Counted from the first letter of the stretch, positions 32,050-42,229 are shown. The stretch: DNA of 64,000 nucleotides from Arion vulgaris (GCA_020796225.1 CM036755.1:64052049-64116048); one strand, 5' to 3'. The notes: generated by a model from the letters alone, not told the origin. Program-made: numbers and translations.

Positions 32050-32288
32050 TTCTTCTTCAGATGCTCCGAATCAACTACATGTTAAACCACTCTTTGTGAT
32101 ATGTATGTGATCTGAACATAAGAGCGAAAGTACGTTGTGCCAGTTCTGCTCCTACATGCATGACAACACATCCGATTTCTGCGACGTTTTTTGTTTACTA
32201 TGGTAGCTTTCCTAGGTGCTTACCTCAGTCTCCTTTCACGACATGTCTTGTAAGGTTGCAGTTTTACTATTCTTTGCGCCCCTTCTGG
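32050..32288 (-). mobile_element. SINE-C copy
   Basis: Plus reads CTTCTTCTTCAGATGCTCCG, CACTCTTTGTGATATGTATG, CACATCCGATTTCTGCGACG, CACGACATGTCTTGTAAGG and TTTGCGCCCCTTCTGGGCCC (head). Confidence 0.85.
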
Positions 32289-32444
32289 GCCCCGACAACA
32301 CATGGGCGGATCAATATGGTAAAATAGAAAGCACACATCTGCAGTATATATTCATCTATTTCTGGTTCTGTATTGTTCTTCTTCTTCTGCGTTCTAATTA
32401 AATTGGGATTTCAAATTCTCTAATTTTTTAATATCTTTTTCCGA

Positions 32445-32648
32445 CCCAGAAGCACTTGAGCTTTCAGCTCTTCGGCTCGGTGCCATGGACATCGTAACCC
32501 TTCGGTTCGGTGTCAAAAACACTGTAAATCTGGAGAACCTGTGGCTTTTATGTCAGTCCGCGGAATTGAACACGCACTCACAGTTGGCTTGTCGCCCGTC
32601 GTCCAACGCGCTACGAACACGCTGGGACAGCCGTCTGCCGCAGATTGT
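32445..32648 (-). mobile_element. SINE-H copy
   Basis: GAAGCACTTGAGCTTTCAGC, GGTGCCATGGACATCGTAAC, CTGTAAATCTGGAGAACCTG, GGAATTGAACACGCACTCAC (B box complement) and CCAACGCGCTACGAACACGC. Near full length. Confidence 0.9.
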
Positions 32649-32719
32649 TAGCCACGCCATACAGTTTATGTTGGACGCTGGTGTAAGTGGGCCACCAGCC
32701 GTAAGGCACATAACATGGT

Positions 32720-32795
32720 ATTGATCTAATACCGGGAAAAGTGACGAACAACTGTTGAAGGCCTATGCTCCACGAGGAGTGGAGCGAAAGTAGTA
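32720..32795 (+). mobile_element. LINE 3' terminal scrap
   Basis: Reads EQLLKAYAPRGVERK then stop; the same VE-LCxPRxE-type ending is found on minus at 47405-47720. Too short for family placement. Confidence 0.4.
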
Positions 32796-32884
32796 TATAC
32801 CCCTGTTAATTTGTTTATCATTTTGTCATACATTTGAAATTTGGTTACAGCATTATGTGGGCGTGTTGAATGTGATAACTACAT

Positions 32885-33135
32885 CTTCTTCTTTGCGTTC
32901 GTTCTTTACGACCAATTTTAATTACTCTTTGTAATATGTTTGATCTTGGCCAAGAACGTGTATACGTTGCACATTGGTTTGGTAGGCCCCTAAACGCATA
33001 TATTTCTACACGTTTAGGACATGTGCATCCGATTTCAGCCAAATCTCATTAGTCACCTCTTACGACATGCGTAGCAGGTAACAGTGGTTCTATTCTATAC
33101 AACCCAAATTTGGGCCCCGGTAACCACTCGGGCGC
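32885..33135 (-). mobile_element. SINE-A with 11-bp TSD
   Basis: Plus reads CTTCTTTGCGTTCGTTCTTT through ATTTGGGCCCCGGTAACCAC; flanked by GATAACTACAT at 32874-32884 and 33136-33146. The host sequence (TTCTGCCACTCATTTGA and GTGTTGAATGTG) is itself duplicated around the MITE at 33180. Confidence 0.92.
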
Positions 33136-33179
33136 GATAACTACATAATTCTGCCACTCATTTGATATTTGGTTACCGT

Positions 33180-33343
33180 CAGTGGCGGCTCGTGATCATT
33201 TTTGGTTGTGGGGCCAGTCAAAAGTTTTCGGGAAAATCCTAATTTTGGGTTTTTATATTTTAATTTATAAAATACTAAATACACGTTACACATTATTTTT
33301 GGTGGGGCTCGGCCCACTGGCCCTTAACGACAAGCCGCCACTG
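33180..33343. mobile_element. hAT-like MITE, copy 1
   Basis: 164 bp with terminal inverted repeats CAGTGGCGGCTCGT and complement of ACAAGCCGCCACTG, flanked by 8-bp GTTACCGT/GTTACTGT (one mismatch). Eight-base duplications and CAGNGGCGG ends fit hAT transposons. No coding sequence. Confidence 0.9.
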
Positions 33344-33639
33344 GTTACTGTATATGTGGGTGTGTTGAATGTGAAAACTATATAATTCTGCCACTCATTT
33401 GAAAAACCATTAAGGTTTCCCTATTACTAGCAATCCTCTTGAGTATATTGACAGCTAAGCATTTATAACGATGTCGTACAAGCAGTTAGACAAGACGATA
33501 AAATATTATAAAAGAACTCATGTATGTAACATGGCGTGTAGTGGGGAATACAGTGTAAGGTCTGTTTATTTTCTTTGAGAAATTATACACGAAAGTAACG
33601 CCATTTGCCTTTACTTTACAGTGGAGGGGTCTTCCAGTG

Positions 33640-33925
33640 TAGGGGTCTTTGTGGCTAGTGGTTACGCCCTTGCCTTGCGAGTCGAAGGTCGTGGGTTCGA
33701 ATCCGAACCGCGCTGTTCTGTTCACCGGTTCTTTTTTTTTCTAGAGACCCTAGGATTGTTGGCGGAACTACAAAGTGCGTGCTTTGTGCAATATTCTCGA
33801 CAGGTGGCGAGCAATTTTTCGGAGAGAGACTGATCCATATGGGATAGATCCTGTGGGAGGAAGTAAATCCTTCGGCTGTAGATCGTTTCGATAGGGTTCG
33901 TATATTGCCCGTATGCAACAACAAC
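33640..33925 (+). mobile_element. SINE-D, best copy
   Basis: Head GTGGCTAGTGGTTACGCCCT and B box GTGGGTTCGAATCCGAACC, then CGCTGTTCTGTTCACCGGTT, GCAATATTCTCGACAGGTGG, GAGAGAGACTGATCCATATG and a 3' end near GTATATTGCCCGTATGC. This copy keeps the clearest internal polymerase III promoter boxes in the window. Confidence 0.92.
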
Positions 33926-33949
33926 TTGCTAATGTTTGTCTACCCCAAG

Positions 33950-34332
33950 CACAATGTAGGTAAAATTATGTTCACAATACAAGTTCAAGTAGTAGCATGT
34001 TCCTTGTTGAACGTCTAATTCATCACAGCCCCCGCCTGAAAAGCTATCTGTCTCTTACAAGTTCTCCTGCCTCTTCCAGCGTCATGTTCAAGGTTTCTTT
34101 GATGTCCTGCTGCCATCTTCGTCTTGGTGGTCCCCTGCCTCGTTTTCCGGGAACTATGCCTTCCATTACCTTTCTCTCCAGACCACTGGCGTTTAATGTG
34201 GCCAAAATATTTCGTCTTCCGGGACATGATGTTATTTATAAGCCAATGCTCCTTGATATTCAGGTCTTGTAGGATGTCTTTATTTCTTTTCTTCTCTGTC
34301 CAGGATGTTCTAAGAACTGTTCACATTTAGTC
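33950..34332 (-). mobile_element. LINE-delta C-terminal fragment
   Basis: Minus strand: FRTSWTEKRNKDILQDLNI, KEHWLINNIMSRKTKYFGHI, then a frameshifted GKGNGRHSSRKTRQGTTKT and LEHDAGRG. KTxYFGHIxR followed by a GRGRP-like region is a LINE C-terminus. A short relative is at 8965-9092. Confidence 0.72.
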
Positions 34333-34344
34333 TTTTTAATCGCC

Positions 34345-34605
34345 CGTGCGGTGCCGGGGCCCGCAAGGGCAGCAAAGAATAGTAACACTGCGACCTACAA
34401 GGCATGTTGTAAAAGTTGACTGATGTAGGCCCTAGGAAGCTATCCTAGTAAATAAAAAGAGTTGCAGAAATAGCATGTGCTGGCTTACTTGCAGACACAT
34501 AACTGGCATAACGTACAATCGCTCTTATATTCAAATCACATATAAATCACACAGAGAGTGGTTAACAAGTGGTCGATATAGACCGTTCGAAGAAGAAGAA
34601 GCGTT
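34345..34605 (+). mobile_element. SINE-C, full-length-like copy
   Basis: Head GCCCGTGCGGTGCCGGGGCC, shared block CTGCGACCTACAAGGCATG, GCTGGCTTACTTGCAGACAC, AACGTACAATCGCTCTTAT, GAGTGGTTAACAAGTGGTCG and a GAAGAAGAAGAAG tail. One of the best references for this family. Confidence 0.9.
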
Positions 34606-35318
34606 TTAATCTTCACGCTCAGAATTTATTTTGTTTACAATTGTTTTCCAGTTGTACATCATTTGAATTGTTACTCTTAGTGTTTTATAAAATTTTAAAA
34701 CAACATTGAATTTGTTAATTTTACTACCGTTTTACACTTTCGTAAAACAATCGAATTTACATTACATCAGTTTTAAAGTTTTACAGGATTCGTTAATTTT
34801 TCTGTTGATTGATTTCTAGTTTTATAACAACTAAGCTCTATCGTGTTACTGTTGTTTAGCACGCAACGAATGTGAATCGTCAAATACATTTATTTAGATC
34901 TGATTTCCCTGGAGACATATATGTGTGACATACGTGTGTAAAACATATTGGATCTCTAGAGAAGGTCTAGATCGTTTTTGTGAGACAAACTACACACATT
35001 GGATGTGCTGACAACAATCGATATTATAGGAGGTCACAGTCAAGCTCGTGTGTCTGGACGTAACGTTCCGCTAGTAGCTGTAGAATTCACACCGTGAAGG
35101 ATCTAACTAGATTGAAACGCTATAAGATATTGTATGATATGAGATCCGATTGTTCATATTTATTCTAATATGTGATGAGGATGTCTTCTACATTTGATAG
35201 AGGTCGGCTGGAATCAATAGGTAGGTAGATGTTGATGTATATTATCATTATCATCATGTTCCGTGTCGTCTGATGTAGACAATCATGTCTCTATAAACAT
35301 ATGTTCTGAGTGTTGTCT
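34606..35318. other. AT-rich sequence, no recognised feature
   Basis: No tandem structure, frames or tRNA-like heads identified. Confidence 0.45.
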
Positions 35319-35319
35319 T

Positions 35320-35530
35320 CGCCCGTGCATTGCTGGAGGTTGACAAGGGAAGCAAAGTAACCCTGCGACCTACAAGGCATGTCTAAGAAGTGAGTAATAC
35401 AGGGCCTAGGAAGCTACCGAAGTAAATAAAAGCTCCACAGAAATCGTATTTGCTGGCCTACTTGTAGGCGCATAAATGGTATAACGTGCAATTGCTCTTA
35501 ATCTCAGATCACATACAAATCACAAAGAGT
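35320..35530 (+). mobile_element. SINE-C lacking its tail
   Basis: GCCCGTGCATTGCTGGAGG head, CCTGCGACCTACAAGGCATG, CTGGCCTACTTGTAGGCGC and CACATACAAATCACAAAGAG, then it switches to LINE-J sequence instead of the GTTAACAAGTGGTCG tail. Confidence 0.8.
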
Positions 35531-35534
35531 GCTT

Positions 35535-35800
35535 GTGACAATCTTCCGCGTCATGAAGCTAGACTGTCTAGAATTGTCTCTTTCTGTCTTTCTCTGTATC
35601 GTCTCTCATTGATTTTGTCGATTGTTACAATGTATGCTACCCCCCGCCCGCCCCAATCTCTCACCCCATGCTCGAAGAACGATGACTACCTCTTTGCTAT
35701 ATTGACATGTAGTTTTCTCTGCTCTTAAACTTGTTCAACGCATCAACATAGTCAAATTATCAGTCCATGAGCATTCTTAACATTCTGCTGTAAAACCACA
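35535..35800 (-). mobile_element. LINE-J fragment
   Basis: Minus-strand similarity to 37265-37560: plus reads TCATGAAGCTAGACTGTC, CTTTCTGTCTTTCTCTGTAT, GATTGTTACAATGTATG and GAACGATGACTACCTCTTTG, corresponding to the RGRQRxK region of LINE-J. Confidence 0.6.
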
Positions 35801-35899
35801 TCTCTGTGGCTTCCAGCGAATGTATCTGTTTATTTATTATTCATGATTGGCTTCCATATTATGTTGTTATTAGCTCTATAATTGGAGAACACTTTCGGA

Positions 35900-36478
35900 A
35901 TTCTTCTTCTTCTTCTTCTTTCTTTCTGTTGTCGTCACACTGCTACCGGGCTGTTGCCCAGTGTCGTCACACTGCTACCGGGCTGTTGCCCAGTGTCGTC
36001 ACACTGCTACCGGGTTGTTGCCCAGTGTCGTCACACTGCTACCGGGTTGTTGCCCAGTGTCATCACACTGCTACCGGGTTGTTGCCCAATGTCGTCACAC
36101 TGCTACCGGGTTGTTGCCCAGTGTCGTCACACTGCTACCGGGTTGTTGCCCAGTGTCATCACACTGCTACCGGGTTGTTGCCCAGTGTCGTCACACTGCT
36201 ACCGGGCTGTTGCCCAGTGTCGTCACACTGCTACCGGGTTGTTGCCCAGTGTCGTCACACTGCTACCGAGCTGTTCCCCAGTGTTGTCACACTGCTACTG
36301 GGCTGTTGCCCAGTGTCGTCACACTGCTACCGGGTTGTTGCCCAGTGTCGTCACACTGCTACCGGGTTGTTGCCCAGTGTCGTCACACTGCTATCGGGTT
36401 GTTGCCCAGTGTCGTCACACTACTACCGGGTTGTTGCTCAGTGTCGTCACCCTGCTACCAGGTTGTTGCCCAGTGTCG
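35900..36478. repeat. 32-bp minisatellite made from the LINE-alpha 3' end
   Basis: After a TTCTTC tract the unit TCACACTGCTACCGGGTTGT with TGCCCAGTGTCG repeats about seventeen times, then runs without a break into minus-strand LINE-alpha at 36478. The single-copy form of the unit is the terminus of LINE-alpha at 56340-56376 (complement), followed there by a GAAGAAG tail. Frames through the array are artefacts. Confidence 0.93.
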
Positions 36479-36850
36479 GGATATTCTGGTTTTGTCTTGC
36501 GCTGGTCTGGTTGGTTGGGTGAGGGTTATTTTTGCTCTTTGACAGGATTCTGCTGTACCATTTAACCTTCTTTTTCGTGGTCTTCATCTCACCTTCTCCC
36601 CCGATGTTCTGTTGTAGAAGACTCTGTATACTGTGGAGTATGGATGTTTTCTTATTAAGTGGCCAAACCACTTCATTCTTTGTTTCTTAATGTAATTCAA
36701 ACAAGGTTCTGTCTCAACTTTCTTAATTATGCTGATTTTGGTGACTCAATCTTTTCTGGTAGTGTTGGTAATATTCCGCATGCACTGCATTTCACATGTA
36801 GTTATTTTTTGCCACAGCGCTTTGCATTTTTTCTGAAATTAATAGATTCA
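36479..36850 (-). mobile_element. LINE-alpha C-terminal fragment
   Basis: Minus strand has the same order as 55975-56385: KMQCMRNITNT, KKVETEPCLNYIKKQRMKW, FGHLIRKH, then VESSTTEHRGRR and WYSRILSKSKNN, ending in the 32-bp array. It is truncated at about 36850 next to an AT run. Confidence 0.75.
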
Positions 36851-36889
36851 TATATATTATATATATATATATATATCTAAAATTATACA

Positions 36890-36990
36890 TAAACCAGAAC
36901 AGAAAATATCGGACTCAAAAAGAACATTGAGCAAATTGCCCAGGACAGAGCGATATGGAGAAATTACTTGCAGGCCCTATGTAACAAATA
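36890..36990 (+). mobile_element. LINE-M scrap
   Basis: Frame reads IGLKKNIEQIAQDRAIWRNY then LQALCNK, matching RNIGLNSMVEIELVAQDR at 15110-15250. Confidence 0.55.
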
Positions 36991-37264
36991 ACGGTACAGG
37001 AGGATTAAATATATTTGTAAAATCATTTATTCTTGCAAATGCGTTTACATGTAAATATATAGAAAATAAACGGAAGGTTTGCTGAGGACCTGTGCTCCAT
37101 TGGACAGTTGAAAGGTTATTTATTAGTATTATGATTGGACTACGCAATCCGCTTGGGGACCTTTCCTTTGAATATATTAAAGAAAAGGTCACATTAGTGG
37201 TCATTCAGGGCCATTGTTGTTTTAATATCGGCGCATTAATTGCTACGTTTTTTTTTCTTGTAAA

Positions 37265-37560
37265 ATTATGATCATCAGGTGCCGTGCCGGCTGGTGTAGG
37301 TGATCACAAATCTCCACAAATCTCTGTCTCTGGTTGTTGTTATCATCTCAAATGTTCAGGCTCTTCCATGTCATGAAGTCAGGCTACCCACAAATTTCTT
37401 TCTCTGTCTTCCTCTATCTCGTCTCCCCTCGATTGTCACAATGTGTTATAAACCTCCCGTTCCCATTACATGTCCGAAAAACGATGACTGCCTCTGTCTT
37501 ATATTGATGATAAGCTGTCTCTGTGTCTTTATCACATCCAACACCCCCACATTAATCATT
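37265..37560 (-). mobile_element. LINE-J C-terminal fragment
   Basis: Minus strand reads GHVMGTGGL, TIEGRRDRGRQRKKFVGSLT, SWHGRA and NQRQRFVEICDH. GHV, RRDRGRQR and a final DRxRW-type end are LINE C-terminal features. Confidence 0.65.
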
Positions 37561-37623
37561 TTAGCAGTCCATGTGATTATATGTAAGTATTTGTCAAATG
37601 GATTCTAGATTGATCCTCTATAT

Positions 37624-38073
37624 CATAAATTCTCAAACTTTTTCGGCCCACCGCCCACTGTGCATAACATAAACTTTGAACGCCCCTCCACATTATAACA
37701 GTTTGCCAACGCCCTCCCATATATATATCATGCTCTATTTTCTCTTTGACACAGAAAATTTATATATATTTCTGTAATACATGGTCAATTTTTAAATGAT
37801 TATATGCATGAAATAGAAAATTGATGAAAAAATTGATCGTGTAAGATGACCATAAGATGAATTTAAATGCATAAATCAAATTGTAAATGATTATTCAATC
37901 GCAAAATCACGAAAATAATTTATTTTAAAATATTTATTATTAATTTCTTCTTCAAAGAGTCTCCGACCCCTAATCTTCTGAACACCCCCAAATTCTTCTG
38001 AACCCAATATCGAACCCCTAGAACGCTTCGGCACCCATAGAAGGGGGCGTACCGCCTACTTTGGGAAACTCTG
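37624..38073. mobile_element. hAT-like non-autonomous element (450 bp)
   Basis: Left end CATAAATTCTCAAACTTTTT and right end complement of TACTTTGGGAAACTCTG resemble the TTCTCAAACTTT/GGGAACCxCTG ends of hAT elements. Flanked by a perfect 8-bp duplication CTCTATAT (37616-37623, 38074-38081). The interior is AT-rich with no transposase frame; GCCCACCGCCCACTGTG near the left and GGGCGTACCGCC near the right extend the inverted repeat. Confidence 0.82.
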
Positions 38074-38084
38074 CTCTATATCAA

Positions 38085-38450
38085 TGCTGTTTTACGTTTT
38101 TATATAGTGAGGTGCAACTGGCTGATAGTTGTGGAGATGGTGGCGCTACTAGTAATACCAATAGTAAAAGTTAATATTGTTGAGATACCGACGTTTTCTC
38201 CAGTGAAGAAGTAAACGATGTGGTTAAGGGGTCAGTAGAATTGTTACAAAATAAAACACGATTGCAAAAACGGGAAAATCATGTTCATGGGATTGCAATG
38301 AAATACAGAAAATTGTGTATACTTGAAATCTGTTTAACGGTAAACCCGGCAAAGTAAAATAGGGAGCTGTGAATATATAACACGCCGCCACTGTGCATGA
38401 GGTCACCTTGGCGTCCGCGGTCGCCGCGTTGGACAGCTATGCCCTATACA
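38085..38450. other. no recognised feature
   Basis: Short unique stretch between the hAT-like element and SINE-H; only small chance frames. Confidence 0.45.
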
Positions 38451-38454
38451 ATCT

Positions 38455-38665
38455 TTCGCCCGCCTTCTCAGGTGTTCGTAGCGCGTTGGACGACGGGTGA
38501 CAAGCTCCCTGTGAGTTCGGTTCAATTCCACGGGCTGGTAGAAAAGCCACAGGTTCTCCAGATTTACGGTGTTCGTGGCACCGAACCGAAGGGTTACAAT
38601 GTCCATAGCACCGAGCCGCAGAGCTGAAAGCTCAAGTACTTCTGGATCGAAACAAAAATAATAAT
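38455..38665 (+). mobile_element. SINE-H copy
   Basis: GTTCGTAGCGCGTTGGACGA head, CGGTTCAATTCCACGGGC B box, CACAGGTTCTCCAGATTTAC, CACCGAACCGAAGGGTTAC and GAGCTGAAAGCTCAAGTAC, ending in A-rich sequence. Near full length. Confidence 0.9.
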
Positions 38666-38734
38666 CCTCCATGGATCATTCTATGTGGTATATATGATTT
38701 CTAAACCTTGTTGTAACAGCCTCAGCAGCATCTA

Positions 38735-38922
38735 GCTAGTCGTTGTCGGAAAGAGCCTGTCAGGACAAGAGATCTAAATGTCTCACCGTCCTGTGGAAGG
38801 TGTCCGGCGTCTGCCGATGTTATACGCAACTTGTCTAAGGCATTTTGTACCAATCACTTCCTTAGTCTTCCTTTCCCTCGTCTCTCTGGTATAATGTCTT
38901 CAAGTGTTATCGTCTCCAGAGA
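38735..38922 (-). mobile_element. LINE C-terminal fragment
   Basis: Minus strand: TITLEDIIPERRGKGRLRK, LVQNALDKLRITSADAGHL and PQDGETFRSLV. RGKGRxRK followed by a DAGHLA-type block is a LINE-beta-like ending. Confidence 0.6.
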
Positions 38923-39172
38923 ATTGATTGATTGATCGATCAGCTGATTGATTGATTGATTGATATAGCCAACATCCTTGCACTTCGTTGAGTAACCATG
39001 TGTGCGCCGATCTCTTTCTTACACAGGAAGATCTCAGCGACAGTACACAAACACCAAAGCACCGGTGAGGCACCACTTGGTAATTTAGAAGATGGTGAAA
39101 ATATTTTATAAAGCGACATTAATGATAAGAAAAGCAAGCCTTCATGCAAAGATTCATCAGTGAAGCCATATT
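38923..39172 (-). mobile_element. SINE-G 3' portion
   Basis: Plus begins with the ATTGATTGATTGATCGATCA tail, then CACTTCGTTGAGTAACCATG, TTACACAGGAAGATCTCAGC and AATTTAGAAGATGGTGAAAA. The head half is absent. Confidence 0.82.
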
Positions 39173-39174
39173 AA

Positions 39175-40228
39175 ACGTCAAAAACACACCTGAATTCATA
39201 ACTAAACAAGATTTTTTTAATATGTGCATCCACTTGCAGTTCTTTTAACACATCTGATAGTAATCTTCTCCTTGATCTTCTCCTGTTCTTGTACACAGAA
39301 ACTAAATCCTAATAAACATGAATCTAGAGTATGCTAAGGCATGAGAATAATGTTGCTTTGATGTCACATGTCATTGTTTCATTGTTCATTGTTCATTTGA
39401 GGATCATCTTCATCGCACACCGGACATGTCCATAACTGCTCCTATCTTCCCCAAGCATGTATCTCAGTATGTTTAGGCTAACAACTCCCGTTCTGTGTTG
39501 ATTGATGTATCTACTGGGTTTACTCTCGTGGTTTTACCGTTGTGCCGCACCTATCGGTATGCACAACTTGCGCAACCGAGATAGAGAATACCTTTTATCT
39601 TCGTTGTTGAAATCTTCAGAGCGTATGTTTTCTCTGAGAGCGTTGATGATGTCACTTCCAGTGCCGTGTATATTTTCTCAGTATGATGCCAGTCTTCGAA
39701 ATGCCGCCCCTTAAATGTTTTTTCCTTAAAATAAACTTCAATTGTAATTTTGATTTTGCTGCTTATGCCGCCCCCTTAGGGTTCCGCCTGATGTGGCTGC
39801 CTCTCTGTATCACGGCACGACACGGCCCTGGCCGCTTCTGCCCATAGAAGACCCATTCTCAATCGTAGCATTGTATCATTGTTTACATACTGTTATCTTC
39901 TTTATTAACCACTTCTCTTCAATTTCAAACCGATTGAAAAACTAACCTATTTTTGTTGTCTTTTGTCCATAGTATTCTGTATAGTTTATAGTTCATAAGT
40001 ACGGTTCCAACTTCACTGCAACTGGTCATCCCATAATTGCTCCGTTCCCGTGCCAATGAAAATCACACGCAATGCTAACAACTGTGAAATGTTTCCTGTG
40101 TGAACTAATTCCAGAATGAAACAGCCGGTACAGCCACAAAAGAACCTGCACGCATAAAATGCATATGTCGTCGCTAATGTAGCAACACAAAACTGTTCAT
40201 CACTTGAATTGCAATTCTTGTCAAAGGA
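39175..40228. other. mostly unrecognised; possible LINE zinc-knuckle scrap
   Basis: Around 39380-39480 the minus strand gives SLNILRYMLGE and CPVCDEDDP, reminiscent of the cysteine-rich end of RNase H-bearing LINEs, but support is thin. The rest shows no repeats or domains I recognise. Confidence 0.3.
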
Positions 40229-40231
40229 ACA

Positions 40232-40318
40232 TCAGTCACGACAAAATCCAGCTTTCTGCACCCGCAATATAACTGCATACGGCAGATTGAGCTTTTCGTC
40301 ATAACCGCTGTCCGCCAT
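40232..40318 (-). pseudogene. short frame resembling the start of a histone-fold protein (POLE3-like)
   Basis: Minus-strand ATG at 40318 in a good initiation context (GAAAATGGCGG) opens 28 codons: MADSGYDEKLNLPYAVILRV then QKAGFCRD and stop. LNLP-AVI-R--K is the pattern at the N-terminus of the DNA polymerase epsilon accessory subunit POLE3 family, which forms a histone-fold dimer. The +1 frame just below carries RIAIQVMNSFVLL, which could be the helix after it. If real it is a decayed fragment, not a gene; chance similarity is quite possible. Confidence 0.25.
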
Positions 40319-40319
40319 T

Positions 40320-40858
40320 TTCTGAATACACACAACAAACGCACGGTTGACACGGCAAAAAGCATTCCATGTAACAGTCATAGCTCACAGCGTTGCTCAA
40401 GCACTAACTCAGTAGCTCGGCAAACGAAACGGGAAAATACCCGACCAAACATGTCGGAAATGCCTTGCAAAGTCGTGTTCAGAATCAAACAGTCCTGACT
40501 CTGAATGGCCCTCCGCATTCCGCATCTCTGGCTTGTCCTTATCTAAGACAATTTCAGTATTCTGTATACTTTTCTGTAGCACTTGCATTCAATAACATTA
40601 ATCGATTTATCAACTTTTGTATTAATAATATATGCCTCCCAGTCATACTACTGCTCTTAAAGTTGTATTTTCAGTTTTGTATTTATATCTGTTCCCTTCC
40701 ATGTGTTTTGTATATGTTTTAATGTCTGCAGAGCCATGTTTATACTTCTTGTGTTATGCCCTTTATAAAGTTTCCGTCACTTGTTATCAATGAACCTCAA
40801 ACGTATCATCAAAAACCTATTAAAACCTATCACGTTATTTCCATTTTTGTCCATTGAA
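40320..40858. other. no recognised feature
   Basis: Single-copy-looking AT-rich sequence. Confidence 0.4.
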
Positions 40859-40869
40859 GAATATTTATA

Positions 40870-40940
40870 TATTGTTGTTGTTTTGTTTTTTTTTGTTTGT
40901 TGTTGTTGTTGTTGTTTTGTTGTTGTTGTTGTTTTTGCAA
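40870..40940. repeat. GTT microsatellite
   Basis: (GTT)n with T-run interruptions. Confidence 0.95.
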
Positions 40941-40969
40941 GTGTCGTTACTGTCTGTAGTATCGATTTT

Positions 40970-41162
40970 TAGGGCGGAGTAGGACAGATGGGACTGAACC
41001 TGGGGAATGTAAATACTAGTGCAATTCGCCGCGAAGTTGTTCAGGTTGAATTTTTTTATGCCCACAACAGAAAAATCTTGACCTTACCATGAATTGAACA
41101 CAGGTCTCCCCATGGAAGCCGTGCTCTAATCCATTCGGCAAGACGCTCCCATATATCAGCAT
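40970..41162 (-). mobile_element. SINE-L copy
   Basis: Minus strand has a tRNA-like head: CCGAATGGATTAGAGCACGG and B-box-like CTGTGTTCAATTCATGG. The plus strand carries TACTAGTGCAATTCGCCGCG and GTTGTTCAGGTTGAA, shared with 57110-57255. The hAT-like MITE copy 2 inserted just beyond its head. Confidence 0.65.
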
Positions 41163-41163
41163 T

Positions 41164-41323
41164 CAGTGGCGGCTCGTCATTAAGGGCCACTGGGGCCGGG
41201 CCCACCAAAAATAATGTGTATGTATTATTATTTCATAAATTAAAACATAACAACACAAAGCCATGATTTTTCCGATAATTTTTGTTTGGCCCCACCACCA
41301 TAAATGATCACGAGCCGCCACTG
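41164..41323. mobile_element. hAT-like MITE, copy 2
   Basis: 160 bp; ends CAGTGGCGGCTCGT and its complement ACGAGCCGCCACTG; perfect 8-bp duplication TCAGCATT at 41156-41163 and 41324-41331. Confidence 0.95.
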
Positions 41324-41349
41324 TCAGCATTTATATACATGTTATCAGC

Positions 41350-41470
41350 TGTTATTCAGAAAGCAATGGTAAACTACTGAACGTAATAATGACTAGAAAA
41401 ATCACAAACGTCGATAAAAAGCTGGGATTGATTCGTAAAGGAAATGCAGTTAACTTATCAGTTGTTGAGA
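41350..41470 (+). mobile_element. SINE-E 3' fragment
   Basis: CAGAAAGCAATGGTAAACTA and CTGAACGTAATAATGACTAG followed by GATTGATTCGTAAAGGAAAT align with the second half of SINE-E at 25165-25255. Confidence 0.55.
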
Positions 41471-41574
41471 TATTCGTTTTGTTCCACTGAGATACAAGTT
41501 TCGTTATTCGCTATTTCTATACATTAATATTACCAATTCTCAATACCGCTTTCTCAGATAAACAAATGGGACGT

Positions 41575-41830
41575 ATTGTCAACAAGTTGTTCTACTATTC
41601 TTCTCTATATCGTTGTGGGTCTTCCGCATTTTCTTTACCCTCTGTCGCAGCCGAGATTTGTTGCAGTTTTCGTGATAGAGTTAGTCTCCAACGTCTCTTT
41701 TAGATGATGGTACTCATATTCTCTGTTGACAATGTGCAAGCAGTTCTTGGTTATAAATAGTATTTGGCCAGAACATGTGAAAGATTTTTCGCAGACAAGT
41801 TGTATGGAGGCTATATAGTTTGGATATATA
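41575..41830 (-). mobile_element. LINE-gamma-like C-terminal fragment
   Basis: Close relative of 31645-32030 on the minus strand: shared plus-strand stretches ATTCTCTGTTGACAATGTGC, CAGTTCTTGGTTATAAATAG, GCCAGAACATGTGAAAG and CAGACAAGTTGTATGGA. The frames are broken. Confidence 0.6.
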
Positions 41831-41893
41831 TATATATATATTCTTTTTCGTCTTTACAGACGGTAAATTGGCAAGTGGTTTACTGTGTTAACT

Positions 41894-42144
41894 CCCGAGT
41901 GGTTACTGGGGCCCAAATTTGGGGTGTAAAGAATAGAGCCACTGTTACTTGCCATGCATGTCGTAAGAGGCGACTAAGGAGGTTTGATGAAATCGGATAA
42001 AATATCCTAAACGTATAGAAGTGTATGCGTTTAGGGGTTACCAAACCAATGTGCAAGGGATACACGTTCTTGGCAAAGATCAAACATATCACAAAGTGCG
42101 ATTAAAATTGGTTGTAAAGAACGAACGCAAAGAATAAGAAAAAA
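41894..42144 (+). mobile_element. SINE-A with 11-bp TSD
   Basis: 251 bp from CCCGAGTGGTTACTGGGGCC to GAACGAACGCAAAGAATAAG; flanks CTGTGTTAACT and CTGCGTTAACT differ at one base. Contains the shared block CTGTTACTTGCCATGCATGT and the A-specific AAACCAATGTGCAAGGGATA. Confidence 0.92.
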
Positions 42145-42229
42145 CTGCGTTAACTTCTAAGTATTTGCTTATATCTTTTATCTTTCAGCTCAAACCCACG
42201 TGCTTTTCAAAAGCCTTTGCGTAATGTTG

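Noticed and set aside
33655..33715. A genuine tRNA gene
   Set aside because: A and B boxes are good, but acceptor-stem pairing is not evident and the sequence continues into the SINE-D body repeated at other sites.
35806..36565. Three overlapping plus-strand frames of 193-238 codons (cysteine- and histidine-rich repeats)
   Set aside because: They are the three frames of the 32-bp LINE-end array; a 32-bp period cycles through all frames, so the peptide repeat is forced.
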